The notes beneath the pieces were generated by a model that worked only from the letters and a program-made list of their open reading frames with translations, was not told where the DNA came from and did no database searches. This document shows, piece after piece, positions 33,644-41,996 of a DNA stretch of 64,000 bases (within the stretch, counting starts at the first letter, position 1; the number at the start of each line of letters is the position of its first letter). This DNA is from Terriglobia bacterium (lineage in GTDB: Bacteria; Acidobacteriota; Terriglobia; Terriglobales; Acidobacteriaceae): positions 1 through 64,000 of the forward strand of contig JAVUPY010000017.1 in NCBI GenBank assembly GCA_032252755.1, in the 5' to 3' direction. The translations under genes were made by a program, and so were the position numbers.

Positions 33644-34000
33644 TTAGATTGCGAACTTCTTCTGATCGCGAATCTGGCTGCGCAGAACTTCGTGGATCAG
33701 GTGACAGGCTTTCTTCACCTCGGGAAACGCGAGAAAACAATACATGTGCTGCCCGTTGCGGTAAGTATCGATCACACCGGCAGCGCGAAGAATAGCCACG
33801 TGTTGCGACATATTTGCGCGGGAGAGCGACAGTTCCTTCTGCAATTCCGACATTGGCCGTTCGCCATCGCTGAGCAGCGACAGCAACTTCAATCGCTTCG
33901 GATGAGCGAATGCCTTGCAGATGACCGCCTGTCGCTCGAAGATCCTGTCGTCAATCGCGAAAGGCTTCCGTCCGTTTGATCTTTTCACAGCTTTATTCAT
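33644..34000 (-). CDS. ArsR-family winged-helix regulator with three cysteines
   Basis: 118-aa repressor-type regulator. The HTH is visible as PMSELQKELSLSRANMSQHVAILRAAGV, followed by the beta-wing YRNGQHMYCFL. Cysteines are at 28, 88 and 99; Cys28 precedes the AFAHPKRLKLLSLL helix and Cys99 lies in the last helix (KKACHLIHEVL), a pair that could sense metals, thiols or sulfane sulfur. Classical ELCVCDL arsenic site is absent. It is 42 bp downstream of the cytochrome b gene on the same strand, so it may be the last gene of the respiratory operon and its regulator. The ligand is unknown. Confidence 0.87.
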   Translation of the reverse strand: MNKAVKRSNGRKPFAIDDRIFERQAVICKAFAHPKRLKLLSLLSDGERPMSELQKELSLSRANMSQHVAILRAAGVIDTYRNGQHMYCFLAFPEVKKACHLIHEVLRSQIRDQKKFAI

Positions 34001-34042
34001 CTTAATACCGCCAGCTTGGAGTTTAACCTGTGAACCAGGAAA

Positions 34043-34894
34043 TCATTTGTGATCCCGCTCACCCTCCTCCGGGGTTGGGCTCTCCGCCATGATCTCGGTA
34101 ACACTTTGGAGGATCCCTTCGGGTTTCGCCTGCGCATTCTGTTCGCACTCCCATTCCCGTTGCAGGATTTTCACCTCACGCCACCACTTAAAGTGATGCC
34201 GGTACGCATAGAGCTCGTCGACCATGCCGGTGATCATGGAATAGAATGCCGGACGTTCTTCGGGAAAAACGGCTCCCATATAAACGTGGATCATGAGACC
34301 AGAGACTACACTGCCCACCGCCAGGAAATGCAGCAGCATGGCCCATTGCACGAGAACGGTGCCGAGGTGAAAAGTCATGACCACGCCCGTGATCATGATG
34401 ACGGGGATCATGACGTAAACCATGAGCGCATAAAGTTTCTGCCCGGCGTTGTAGGCGCCCTGGGGTGGTAGCGGTTCTTTCGTCCGGTTCAACAGGAGCA
34501 ACAATCGGACTCTCAGCCAGGAGAAGTCATCTTCGTCCAGACCGACTTCCTTACGAAGAACTTCCGTGTGCAGGTAATCGCGCCAGCCAAATATCGCATA
34601 GACGAGGAAGACGATCATCCAAGTCATTCCGAAGGCAATATGCGCACGCAGCAGGTTGGCGCGAGTGCCGAACAGCTCTTCCATGAACGTTAGGTACCAC
34701 TGCGGCATGAACCGGTAGGATGGAGCGACAATCAGCGCCGACCCCGTGGCCAGTTCAAAAGCCCAGACAATGGCGTTGAACCAGTGCAGAAGCACGATGG
34801 CCACGTGGTGCTTCTTGATACGGTTCTGAGCCATGATTTCGGCCTGCTCTGCCGTCAGCGGAACCGGGAGGTTGGGAATAGCCTCAAATGACAT
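34043..34894 (-). CDS. Membrane cytochrome b subunit of a molybdoenzyme complex
   Basis: 283-aa integral membrane protein of the cytochrome b561 / formate-dehydrogenase gamma type. Four hydrophobic helices are seen: about 30-55 (HHVAIVLLHWFNAIVWAF), 84-105, 153-177 (LYALMVYVMIPVIMITGVV) and 185-210. Histidines in helices 1, 2 and 4 (HHVAIVLLHW, RAHIAFGMTW, LLHFLAVG, MIHVYMG) are candidate ligands of two b haems. It would pass electrons between the quinone pool and the iron-sulfur subunit. The hydrophilic C-terminal ~60 residues are longer than usual. It starts 9 bp after the ferredoxin-type subunit stop. Confidence 0.87.
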   Translation of the reverse strand: MSFEAIPNLPVPLTAEQAEIMAQNRIKKHHVAIVLLHWFNAIVWAFELATGSALIVAPSYRFMPQWYLTFMEELFGTRANLLRAHIAFGMTWMIVFLVYAIFGWRDYLHTEVLRKEVGLDEDDFSWLRVRLLLLLNRTKEPLPPQGAYNAGQKLYALMVYVMIPVIMITGVVMTFHLGTVLVQWAMLLHFLAVGSVVSGLMIHVYMGAVFPEERPAFYSMITGMVDELYAYRHHFKWWREVKILQREWECEQNAQAKPEGILQSVTEIMAESPTPEEGERDHK

Positions 34895-34903
34895 ACAAGC
34901 CTC

Positions 34904-35635
34904 CTACTCGTCGAACTGCTTTTCGCCAACGGACAGCTGGCGGAAGAATGCCATGGCCTGGCCGGCAAACGTGGCGGTGACCATGAGATAAACAAGTTTT
35001 TTCGCGAGTTTGGCCCAGACCTGTCCGGCGGCAACGGTTCGCGGCGGCTGTGGAACGAATGACGCGAACCCCATCTCGATATGTTCTGGTTTACCGAGGT
35101 AGTAGACGTTGGGGCCGATCGCGATCTCGGCGGTCTCATTGCGGCGAGCGCCTTCATGGTAGACGAGATCGAACACGCGACTGTTGCGATCATCAAGATC
35201 ACCGAAGATTTTTGCTTTCGCCGGGCAGGTAACGACGCACGCAGGTTCGATTCCCTGGTCGGTTCGCGACGAGCAGAAGTCGCACTTATCAACCTTGTCG
35301 ATCGCCGGACTGACGTATCGCGCGCCGTAGGGACAGGCTGCGACGCAACTTCCGCACCCAATACAAAGCTGCCTGTCGACCCGAACGAGGCCGTCCTTGC
35401 CTTGCGATGTCGCGCCCGTGGGACACGCCGGAACGCAGGTGGGATGATCGCAGTTGTTGCACTGCGACAGGTAAAAAGTTGACTTGAAATTCGGGAAAGT
35501 GCCCCTGACGCCCGCTGGACGAACGCGCGTGCGTGCGTTGCCGTTGGGCACATCCCATTCCGATTTGCAGGCCACGGTGCAGGACTGGCAGCCTACGCAT
35601 TTTTCGGTATCGACGACCATTGCATATCGCGCCAT
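34904..35635 (-). CDS. Four-cluster ferredoxin subunit with C-terminal membrane anchor
   Basis: 243-aa electron-transfer subunit (FdhB/PhsB/DmsB-like). Four [4Fe-4S] motifs occur in order: CVGCQSCTVAC, CNNCDHPTCVPACP, CIGCGSCVAACP and CDFCSSRTDQGIEPACVVTC. The C-terminus has one hydrophobic helix (LVYLMVTATFAGQAMAFF), which could anchor it to the membrane as in FdhB. It links the molybdopterin subunit with the cytochrome b. It lies 8 bp after the catalytic gene. No Tat signal, so it would be co-exported with the catalytic subunit. Confidence 0.92.
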   Translation of the reverse strand: MARYAMVVDTEKCVGCQSCTVACKSEWDVPNGNARTRVRPAGVRGTFPNFKSTFYLSQCNNCDHPTCVPACPTGATSQGKDGLVRVDRQLCIGCGSCVAACPYGARYVSPAIDKVDKCDFCSSRTDQGIEPACVVTCPAKAKIFGDLDDRNSRVFDLVYHEGARRNETAEIAIGPNVYYLGKPEHIEMGFASFVPQPPRTVAAGQVWAKLAKKLVYLMVTATFAGQAMAFFRQLSVGEKQFDE

Positions 35636-35643
35636 GTTTGCTC

Positions 35644-37857
35644 CTATCCCTTCTCTGCCGCGATTACGCGAACAAAGTTGACTCTCATGCCCGTCGCACC
35701 CGTGAGAGGATCGATGGCAACACGCGTCATGAGAGCCGTGTCCGAGAAACCGTGCTGGTAAGCCTTCTTCAAGCCGGGCGCTTGAGGACCGAATCCGTGC
35801 ACGGTATAGGCGACGTCGTTGCGCATCCCGGGCGTGACTCTCAGAGTGACCGTCGGACTCTTCACGCCATCCTGGTTTTCTAGAATGACCTCCTGGCCAT
35901 CTTTCAAGCCTGACTTGTTAGCCGCCTCGGCACTCAGCCAGACGGGGTTTTCGTGCATCAGGTCATCAAGCCATGCGTTGTTTTCGGTGCGCGAGAACGA
36001 GTGCACCGGAGCACGACCGTAGATCAGGCGCACGTACCCGGCGGGAGGATCGGGAACCGGTTCGTACTTCGGAAGCGCGTCGAGTTTGAGATCTGAGAGA
36101 ACCGAAGATACGATTTCGATCTTTCCCGATTGCGTTGGAAAGAGCGGACCGTCGGATTCAGTGCGATCTTCTATATACGGTTTCCCGTCAAAAGAGATTG
36201 CACCCAGAGACTTGAGTTCCGACTCATTGATGTTCATCGGGGCGATCAGTTTCCGCAGATGCTCGTCCGGGTCTGTCCACGGGAAGTAGTCCTGCAACCC
36301 GAGTCTCTTCGCGGTTTCTTTGGCGATCCACCAGCCCGGCTTCGATTCATACATGGGTTCTACGGCCGGTTGGCGGATAGATACGAATGGACGCTTCGCG
36401 GTAGTCGAGACGGCAGGAGGGTCATAACGTTCGAGATAAGTAGCTTCAGGTAGGACGAGATCAGCGTAGCGAGTCTGTTCCTGCGGAAGGACATCGACAA
36501 CGGCCATGAATTCCAGCTTCTTGATAGCCTCGAGCGTCTGCGCCCGCGTAGGAATGCTTTCGAGAATATTCTGGCCATAGACGACCCAGGCCTTGATCGG
36601 ATACGGGTTTTCGGTCCGGGTCGTTTCGATCAGTCCATGGGTGAGACCGTACGCTTCTTCGCTTGCGAGGGGATAGACATCTCCCACGCGATCGCCACGG
36701 CCCCTTTCGGATTCCGGCATCGGTGGCAGTGGTATACGTCCCTGCGCAAGTTTGGTCGGCAGGAAAATTCCACCCTTGCGCCCGTAGGCTCCGAGTAATG
36801 CCGTTAGAATCGCCATCGCGCGCGCACGCTGCGTGTCGTTGCCATACCAGGTGACGTGACGTCCGGGATGGATCGCGACGGCCGGCTTGGCCTCAGCCAT
36901 CGCATGCGCGGTTTCGCGAATCTGCGCGGCAGAAAGTTCCGTAATCGTCTCCGCCCACTCAGGCGTGAATTCCTTCACGTGAGCAGTGAGTTCCTTGAAG
37001 CCGACCGCGTACTCGTCGAGGTAATCCGTGTCGCACAGCTTTTCTGTGACCAGCACATTCATCCAGGCCAGCAGGAGCGCCGTATCGGTTCCGGGCTTGA
37101 TCGGTAGCCACCAGGTAGCTTTCGAAGCTGCAGTGGAGAAGCGCGGGTCCACGACGATGAGTTTCGCGCCTTTTCCGAGTCCATCCGAGAAAGCCGTGAC
37201 CTGCGATGTAAAGATGTTCTCGCCAATGTGGCTGCCCATGAGAACGATGCATTTGGACTCTTCCAGATCGACCGGTTCGGGCGAGTTCACAGGCCGCCCG
37301 AAAGTCAGCTGGTAACCGACATCGCGCGGACCGCGGCACTGCGCAAACGCTGGCTCAGCCGCGTTCGGTGTACCGTATGCCTTCATCAGAGTAGCGAAGA
37401 ATCCCGAGCCAACGCCGTGCGGAAAGACAGCCACGCTCTCCGCGCCGTACTTCTGCTTTAGATCCTTCAATCGCGATGTGAGAAAGTCGAGGGCTTCATC
37501 CCACGAAACGCGCTTAAACTTCCCTTCTCCACGCTCTCCCGTTCGAATTTGCGGATACTTCAGGCGGTCGGGATCGTTGAGCAGTGCGACACCGGCGTTT
37601 CCCCGCGCGCAGAGCTTGCCCTTCGTAAGCGGGTGATCGGGGTTTCCCTGCAGCTTGAGTAACCTTCCGTCTTTGACTTCTGCAAGCACGCCGCAGCGCC
37701 AGAAGCACATCTCGCAGTTCGTTGGGATGAGTTCGACCCGAGTGTTGCCTTTCCAGCCAGGGGGAAACGGTTGTGCAACTGCAGAGGTCGCTGCGGCCGC
37801 ACCGGCCACACCGCCAGTGACCTGGAGAAACTTTCGCCGTGAGATTCCTTTTGCCAT
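35644..37857 (-). CDS. Tat-exported molybdopterin oxidoreductase, Cys-ligated (PsrA/PhsA-like)
   Basis: 737-aa catalytic subunit of the DMSO-reductase superfamily. A Tat signal (ISRRKFLQVTGG) places it in the periplasm. The N-terminal [4Fe-4S] ligands are Cys48, Cys51, Cys55 and Cys83. The likely Mo ligand is Cys174 (FAQCRGPRDVGYQ), not followed by His, which argues against a true formate dehydrogenase (which has Sec/Cys-His) and for polysulfide, thiosulfate or a related reductase/oxidase. MGD-binding parts such as LIVVDPRFSTAASKA, HPGRHVTWYGND and the C-terminal VTPGMRNDVAYTVHGFG are clear. Substrate remains open. Expression context: cytochrome c and porin upstream, iron-sulfur and cytochrome b downstream. 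Confidence 0.92.
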   Translation of the reverse strand: MAKGISRRKFLQVTGGVAGAAAATSAVAQPFPPGWKGNTRVELIPTNCEMCFWRCGVLAEVKDGRLLKLQGNPDHPLTKGKLCARGNAGVALLNDPDRLKYPQIRTGERGEGKFKRVSWDEALDFLTSRLKDLKQKYGAESVAVFPHGVGSGFFATLMKAYGTPNAAEPAFAQCRGPRDVGYQLTFGRPVNSPEPVDLEESKCIVLMGSHIGENIFTSQVTAFSDGLGKGAKLIVVDPRFSTAASKATWWLPIKPGTDTALLLAWMNVLVTEKLCDTDYLDEYAVGFKELTAHVKEFTPEWAETITELSAAQIRETAHAMAEAKPAVAIHPGRHVTWYGNDTQRARAMAILTALLGAYGRKGGIFLPTKLAQGRIPLPPMPESERGRGDRVGDVYPLASEEAYGLTHGLIETTRTENPYPIKAWVVYGQNILESIPTRAQTLEAIKKLEFMAVVDVLPQEQTRYADLVLPEATYLERYDPPAVSTTAKRPFVSIRQPAVEPMYESKPGWWIAKETAKRLGLQDYFPWTDPDEHLRKLIAPMNINESELKSLGAISFDGKPYIEDRTESDGPLFPTQSGKIEIVSSVLSDLKLDALPKYEPVPDPPAGYVRLIYGRAPVHSFSRTENNAWLDDLMHENPVWLSAEAANKSGLKDGQEVILENQDGVKSPTVTLRVTPGMRNDVAYTVHGFGPQAPGLKKAYQHGFSDTALMTRVAIDPLTGATGMRVNFVRVIAAEKG

Positions 37858-37961
37858 TGCTTCACCTTCAAAGGGACGCCTGTCCCGTCTGAACTACACG
37901 TACTTGCCCGGCGGCCCGAGGACAGTTATGTCTCGCGGCCGCCGGAAAGAGGCACAACGCC

Positions 37962-39872
37962 CTAGAAGCGAGCGGTTAGCCCGACCGTCAACATGCCTGC
38001 CCGGTCATAGGTCGGGAATCCGAGCATCGGCGTGGAATCCAGGCGCTTTGGCGCGCCCACATGCCAACCGGATCCGCTCCAGGTGTAGTTGAAACGCTGG
38101 TAATCGGCTTTGAGAATGAAACGTTGGTTGATGCGATGCGTTAGATAGGTTTCGAAAACGTCACCACGAGCGCTTGTCTTCGGCGAAATGATGTCGTCTT
38201 CTGCTTGCGCGAAGTTGAACCAGTACTTGGAACCGTGGTTGTACTCAAATCCCAGCTTGGTTCGGCCATCGTTCTGCGGGAAGGCATAGCGCACGCCCGC
38301 GTACACCATGTAGCCGGAGTGGTTGGTGGCGCTCGCGTCGAACGGATCTGATCCCAACCCGCCAAACGGACTGGTTACGCCGTTCGGAAGGAGAGTGTTG
38401 GCGTTGATGCTCACAAAAGTATCGAACTGAGCGAGGCGCTTCTGCATCGTCAATCCGTACAGATTGATCCCACCCAGGTTGGCCGAGGGGCTGTAGCGCA
38501 TGACGACCGGAGCCCCCACCGGGTTGCCAGTGATGGGGTTATTGGGTAATACCATCGTGCCGGCGAAACCGTCGGTTACATTCCAGGCGTGAGCATAGAT
38601 CGCCTGAACAAATGTCTTTTCGGTCTCGATCAAGTCGATCATGCCGCCGAACAGGTGAACGTCTTTGACGCGATCAGCCGGGCTCTTCAGCAAGTCGCCA
38701 TTTCCGAAGCCCGCCGTATAGCCCATGCCATAGCAGGCCCGCACAGTCATCGTATCGGTGATGTGGTAACCCACGGTCACGCCGTCGTACTGATAGTCGA
38801 ACAATGAGCCGGGGGGCGTTCCGCCGCGCGGTTCGTCTTGCCGGAAATTCATGGGTGGCCCATCCGTGGAGGGACGCCGTCCAATGGACAGGTAGAGTTT
38901 TGAGCCGCCGATGTCGTGCCAGGTAAAGAACGCGCGCTCCACGCGCACCATGTCGCCTGTCGGAACCCGAGCGGTAGTGCCGTCAACGTTGAGCGAGTTT
39001 GCCTGGCCATTGAACACCTGGACATTGGTTGAGTCGCCGAACGTCTTGTACATGCTCAGACGGGCACCCACTGTAACGTTATCCGAGACCGGAGCATCGA
39101 AATTGAGACGCAGGCGATTTGTCATCAAGACATTCGTATCGGCCGAGTAGCCAGGCACAAGCACTCCGGGAACCTGCCCCAGGTACTGCATCATTGCCTG
39201 CTGCATCTGGGGCGAGAAAGCCCCGACCATCTGCTTCAGTCCGGGATTGTTAGGATCGGCGTTGTTGAACTGCAGGTTGTTGGCGAAATACTGATATGAG
39301 GAGTAATTGCTGGCGACAGCCCCATTCACCAGGTTGGCGAAGTTTGCTGGAGTATTAACTTGCCCATTGGGCAGCGTAGGGCTGCTCAAAATTGCTCCCA
39401 TCTGGTCAGGCGTATAACCGTTCAAGGCCCCAAACCACAGCGTCTTCACCATCATGTTCTGTAGCCGCATCCCGTCGTAATGCGCCGGAACATGGCCGAA
39501 GATACTGTGCGATTCCACCCGGAAATCGCCGCTCCACTGCAGGCGATCGAGCGCGGAATGCCGCTCGGTCTTGTTGACGCGATCATCGAGGTCCTTTACC
39601 TGGGCCTGGAGGTCGGTCGCGGAGACCGTGTCGTCTTTCTTTGCTTCTTCCGCCTTTTTCGCTTCTTCTGCCGCTTTGTCCTGCGCGGCCTTCTCTTGTG
39701 CGGCGAGCCTCTCTTCCATGGCCGCCAATTGTTTCTTCAGTTGCTCGATTTCCTGCTTCATCTGGGCATTGTCCTGGCCGGTAGACGCGGTTTCTTGCGC
39801 CCTCGCCATCGGACTCGCGAGCATTGCAGTCAGAATGAACGTAGATATAGATGTGCGTATGAATGTGCGCAT
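37962..39872 (-). CDS. DUF3373-like outer-membrane porin with coiled-coil N-terminus
   Basis: 636-aa exported protein. Signal peptide MRTFIRTSISTFILTAMLASPMARA is followed by a coiled coil (residues 36-110: QEIEQLKKQLAAMEERLAAQ and an Ala/Lys/Glu-rich run), then ~500 residues typical of a large barrel with many aromatic strand ends, ending in LTVGLTARF with a terminal Phe, the outer-membrane assembly signal. This matches the DUF3373 group, often found near cytochrome and sulfur or metal respiration genes. It lies between the cytochrome c and molybdoenzyme genes and is presumably co-transcribed, 104 bp before the latter. It may carry substrate or form part of an electron conduit; inference. 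Confidence 0.82.
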   Translation of the reverse strand: MRTFIRTSISTFILTAMLASPMARAQETASTGQDNAQMKQEIEQLKKQLAAMEERLAAQEKAAQDKAAEEAKKAEEAKKDDTVSATDLQAQVKDLDDRVNKTERHSALDRLQWSGDFRVESHSIFGHVPAHYDGMRLQNMMVKTLWFGALNGYTPDQMGAILSSPTLPNGQVNTPANFANLVNGAVASNYSSYQYFANNLQFNNADPNNPGLKQMVGAFSPQMQQAMMQYLGQVPGVLVPGYSADTNVLMTNRLRLNFDAPVSDNVTVGARLSMYKTFGDSTNVQVFNGQANSLNVDGTTARVPTGDMVRVERAFFTWHDIGGSKLYLSIGRRPSTDGPPMNFRQDEPRGGTPPGSLFDYQYDGVTVGYHITDTMTVRACYGMGYTAGFGNGDLLKSPADRVKDVHLFGGMIDLIETEKTFVQAIYAHAWNVTDGFAGTMVLPNNPITGNPVGAPVVMRYSPSANLGGINLYGLTMQKRLAQFDTFVSINANTLLPNGVTSPFGGLGSDPFDASATNHSGYMVYAGVRYAFPQNDGRTKLGFEYNHGSKYWFNFAQAEDDIISPKTSARGDVFETYLTHRINQRFILKADYQRFNYTWSGSGWHVGAPKRLDSTPMLGFPTYDRAGMLTVGLTARF

Positions 39873-39908
39873 GATTCGTTCCTCAGAGAAAACGGTGAAG
39901 AATGCTGT

Positions 39909-40253
39909 CTAACCGCACGTCGCGGGCTGTTCCGAGTCCGCCGCGTGATCGATGCAGAAACGCTGAATGCTCTTGATCTGTTCTGGCGTCAGGAGATCAA
40001 ACAGCTTCTTGCCTTCTTTGGGATGAACCGCGGTCTTGTGGCTCGTTGCGAGCTTGGTGGTAAAGAACCTGCGCCATTGTTCCTGGGTCAAAGTCATGGG
40101 CGTGTACATCCCATTCTTCGAACCCTTGTCGTGACAAACCTTGCAGTTGCTTCGATAAAGTGACTTGCCATCCTGCGGGCCGGCAGCGAAGACCAATCCC
40201 GTCAGGGTAATCAAAACAGCACACAACAACAAAAAACGATAGTAAGAATGCAT
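39909..40253 (-). CDS. Small exported monohaem cytochrome c
   Basis: 114-aa c-type cytochrome. Signal peptide MHSYYRFLLLCAVLITLTGLVFA; haem site CKVCH at 37-41; likely axial Met49 or Met53 (NGMYTPMTL). First gene of the respiratory operon, with GGAGGAG six bases before the ATG at 40253. It is probably the periplasmic electron partner of the molybdoenzyme or of an outer-membrane acceptor. The C-terminal CIDHAADSEQPATCG adds two cysteines that do not form a second haem motif. Confidence 0.9.
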   Translation of the reverse strand: MHSYYRFLLLCAVLITLTGLVFAAGPQDGKSLYRSNCKVCHDKGSKNGMYTPMTLTQEQWRRFFTTKLATSHKTAVHPKEGKKLFDLLTPEQIKSIQRFCIDHAADSEQPATCG

Positions 40254-40324
40254 CTCTAGCTCCTCCGGCTAAGAAATTTACATGCCGGCAACTCCAATCA
40301 TCCGACTGTTCACGTACAGGAAAC

Positions 40325-40340
40325 CGTGAGCCGTATCACA
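40325..40340. promoter_or_regulatory. CRP/FNR-family-like palindrome upstream of the cytochrome c operon
   Basis: On the minus strand TGTGA-N6-TCACG, 72-87 bases before the cytochrome c start, matches 9 of 10 bases of the CRP consensus TGTGA-N6-TCACA. A TTGACA lies directly upstream of it, and GTTAAG/CTTAAC arms (40343-40375) flank that. No good -10 is seen at 17 bp. Confidence 0.5.
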
Positions 40341-40444
40341 TCGTTAAGTGTCAAACTGTTTAGATATTTCTTAACTTCGAAATACCGATCGCGTCATCCG
40401 TTCTTTTTTCCGGGAACGCTATTACTTGGCTGCTGGGCAAGCGA

Positions 40445-40476
40445 GGGGAAAAAGAGGGCCGGTCGAAGCCGGCCCT
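40445..40476 (-). terminator. Intrinsic terminator of the decayed TonB-receptor gene
   Basis: Perfect 8-bp stem AGGGCCGG / CCGGCCCT (40455-40462 with 40469-40476), 6-base loop, followed on the minus strand by CTTTTTCCCC. It lies 17 bases after the stop of the TonB-receptor remnant. Confidence 0.75.
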
Positions 40477-40492
40477 ATTGGAGAAGGGCTGT

Positions 40493-40752
40493 TTAGAAAA
40501 TGAAACGCACTCCGAACTGGAACTGGCGGGGCGTAGTGACAGTATTCGTCAGTGATCCGCCGTGTGGGGCCCGCCCGGATTACAGGTAAGATCAGGCCTC
40601 TGATTGAAATAAGAAACGCCATTTGCAATGTTCAACGCTCCGGCAGTCGGCGAGGCAATCGGAATACCGGAACTGACATACACAATGGCGTTGGTCGTCC
40701 AGTCCCCCAGAATCCTGTCTGTCGCGCCACTCAGATTCAGCGCACCGCCCAT
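40493..40752 (-). pseudogene. C-terminal remnant of a TonB-dependent receptor (Oar/carboxypeptidase-regulatory type)
   Basis: Two pieces in different frames make up the end of an acidobacterial TonB-dependent receptor. The first (to about 40560) reads GATDRILGDWTTNAIVYVSSG and GVSYFNQRPDLTCNPGG; the second, after a frame break, reads GGSLTNTVTTPRQFQFGVRFIF and ends with a terminal Phe and a TAA at 40493. The latter is a typical last beta-strand. Between them the ~100 residues usually present are missing, and there is nothing of the plug or barrel upstream, so the gene is decayed, not merely frameshifted. Its terminator (40445-40476) survives. Confidence 0.75.
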
Positions 40753-40819
40753 AACCCTGTATTGAAACGTATTAAAGACCTAAACCCTGTCTCTCAAGAG
40801 AAATTGTTACACACGCAGG

Positions 40820-41893
40820 TTATCCGAGAGGACGCGTGGATTGTCGAACCACGAGTTCAGGCGCAAGTTTTCGGTGCGCCAGCGAAAGTTCCCGCTTTTC
40901 CATCTTCGCCTTGATGGCCTGGACCACGAGGTCTGCCGCCGCGCTCCCCATGGTCTCCATTGGTTGCCGGACGGTCGTTAATGGAGGGATTGAAAATGCC
41001 GCGGGCGCCACATCATCGAAGCCTATCACCGAGCATTGTTCCGGCACCTTGATCCCGAGCTTCGCCAGCGCTCGCATTGCGCCCAGCGCCGTAATGTCGT
41101 CGTAGGCCATCAGCGCCGTGAACGGACGGCATCGTTTCAGCAGTTCCTCGGTGAGTTTCTCCGAAGTGTCGAACACCATATTCGGGTCCGCCTCGCTGGA
41201 TATCTCGACCACCAGTTTGGAATCGATATTCAACTTCACAGACCGCGCGAATGATCGCACCGCATTCCACCGCAACTGGCTGTCTTCCAGCGCCTTCGGC
41301 CCGCGAATGAACGCGATCTGCCTGTGCCCAAGTTCGTACAGGTGCTCAATCGCCTTCCGCGCGCCCGCTTCGTTGTCTACGATCACCGAACTCATCGCAT
41401 CCGGCTGGATTTCACGTGCCACGATGACCGTCGGAATGCGGTGTTTCTCCAGGTCCGACAGAAGGTTGATGTCAAGCACCAGCCAGTTCGCAATCACGAT
41501 CAGCCCTTCGACACGGCGCTCCAACATCAGTTCCAGGTAGCGCTCAAATCGCGAAAGATCGTTATGCGCGTCGGCAAAGATCGAAAGGTAGGAATACTGA
41601 AAAAGTCCGTTCTCGATGCCACGCACGATCAAGGTGCAGAATGGGTCGGTAACATCGATGACCATGACCCCGATCGTGTGACTCCTGCTGCCACGTAACG
41701 AGCGTGCAAACTGGTTCGGACTGTAGCCCAGTCGCTCGGTAACCTTCTTGATGTGAACCTTCGTCTTTTCGGAAATGTAGCGCGCCAGGGGAGCATCATT
41801 CAGGACGATCGAAACCGTGCCCACAGAGAATCCGCTCTCGCGCGAAATATCTTTCACGGTAACCATCGACGAAGCTGTTTTGCCGCGGGACAT
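40820..41893 (-). CDS. LacI-family transcriptional regulator
   Basis: 357-aa regulator. The N-terminal HTH reads VTVKDISRESGFSVGTVSIVLN with the hinge SPNQFARSLRGSRSHTIGVMV; the effector domain is periplasmic-binding-protein-like with ELGHRQIAFIRGP and CSVIGFDDVAPAAFSIPPLTTV. LacI members usually sense sugars. The next gene in the same direction is only the TonB-receptor remnant, so its original target may have been a carbohydrate-uptake locus now lost. It diverges from murC with 103 bp between. The start could be 41893 or Met10. Confidence 0.9.
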   Translation of the reverse strand: MSRGKTASSMVTVKDISRESGFSVGTVSIVLNDAPLARYISEKTKVHIKKVTERLGYSPNQFARSLRGSRSHTIGVMVIDVTDPFCTLIVRGIENGLFQYSYLSIFADAHNDLSRFERYLELMLERRVEGLIVIANWLVLDINLLSDLEKHRIPTVIVAREIQPDAMSSVIVDNEAGARKAIEHLYELGHRQIAFIRGPKALEDSQLRWNAVRSFARSVKLNIDSKLVVEISSEADPNMVFDTSEKLTEELLKRCRPFTALMAYDDITALGAMRALAKLGIKVPEQCSVIGFDDVAPAAFSIPPLTTVRQPMETMGSAAADLVVQAIKAKMEKRELSLAHRKLAPELVVRQSTRPLG

Positions 41894-41981
41894 TCCACAA
41901 ACACATACTGCATTCCACCAGGAAACGCAAACGGAACTTTGGCCCCGCAGCAGTTCTGCGTCAATCCTGGTGTTTATCCTT

Positions 41982-41987
41982 TACAAT
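41982..41987 (+). promoter_or_regulatory. Candidate -10 element just before murC
   Basis: TACAAT ends 9 bases before the murC ATG, so transcription would begin at or a few bases before the start codon. No Shine-Dalgarno sequence is visible, which fits a leaderless or near-leaderless mRNA. No clear -35. Confidence 0.35.
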
Positions 41988-41996
41988 CATCTCTTC

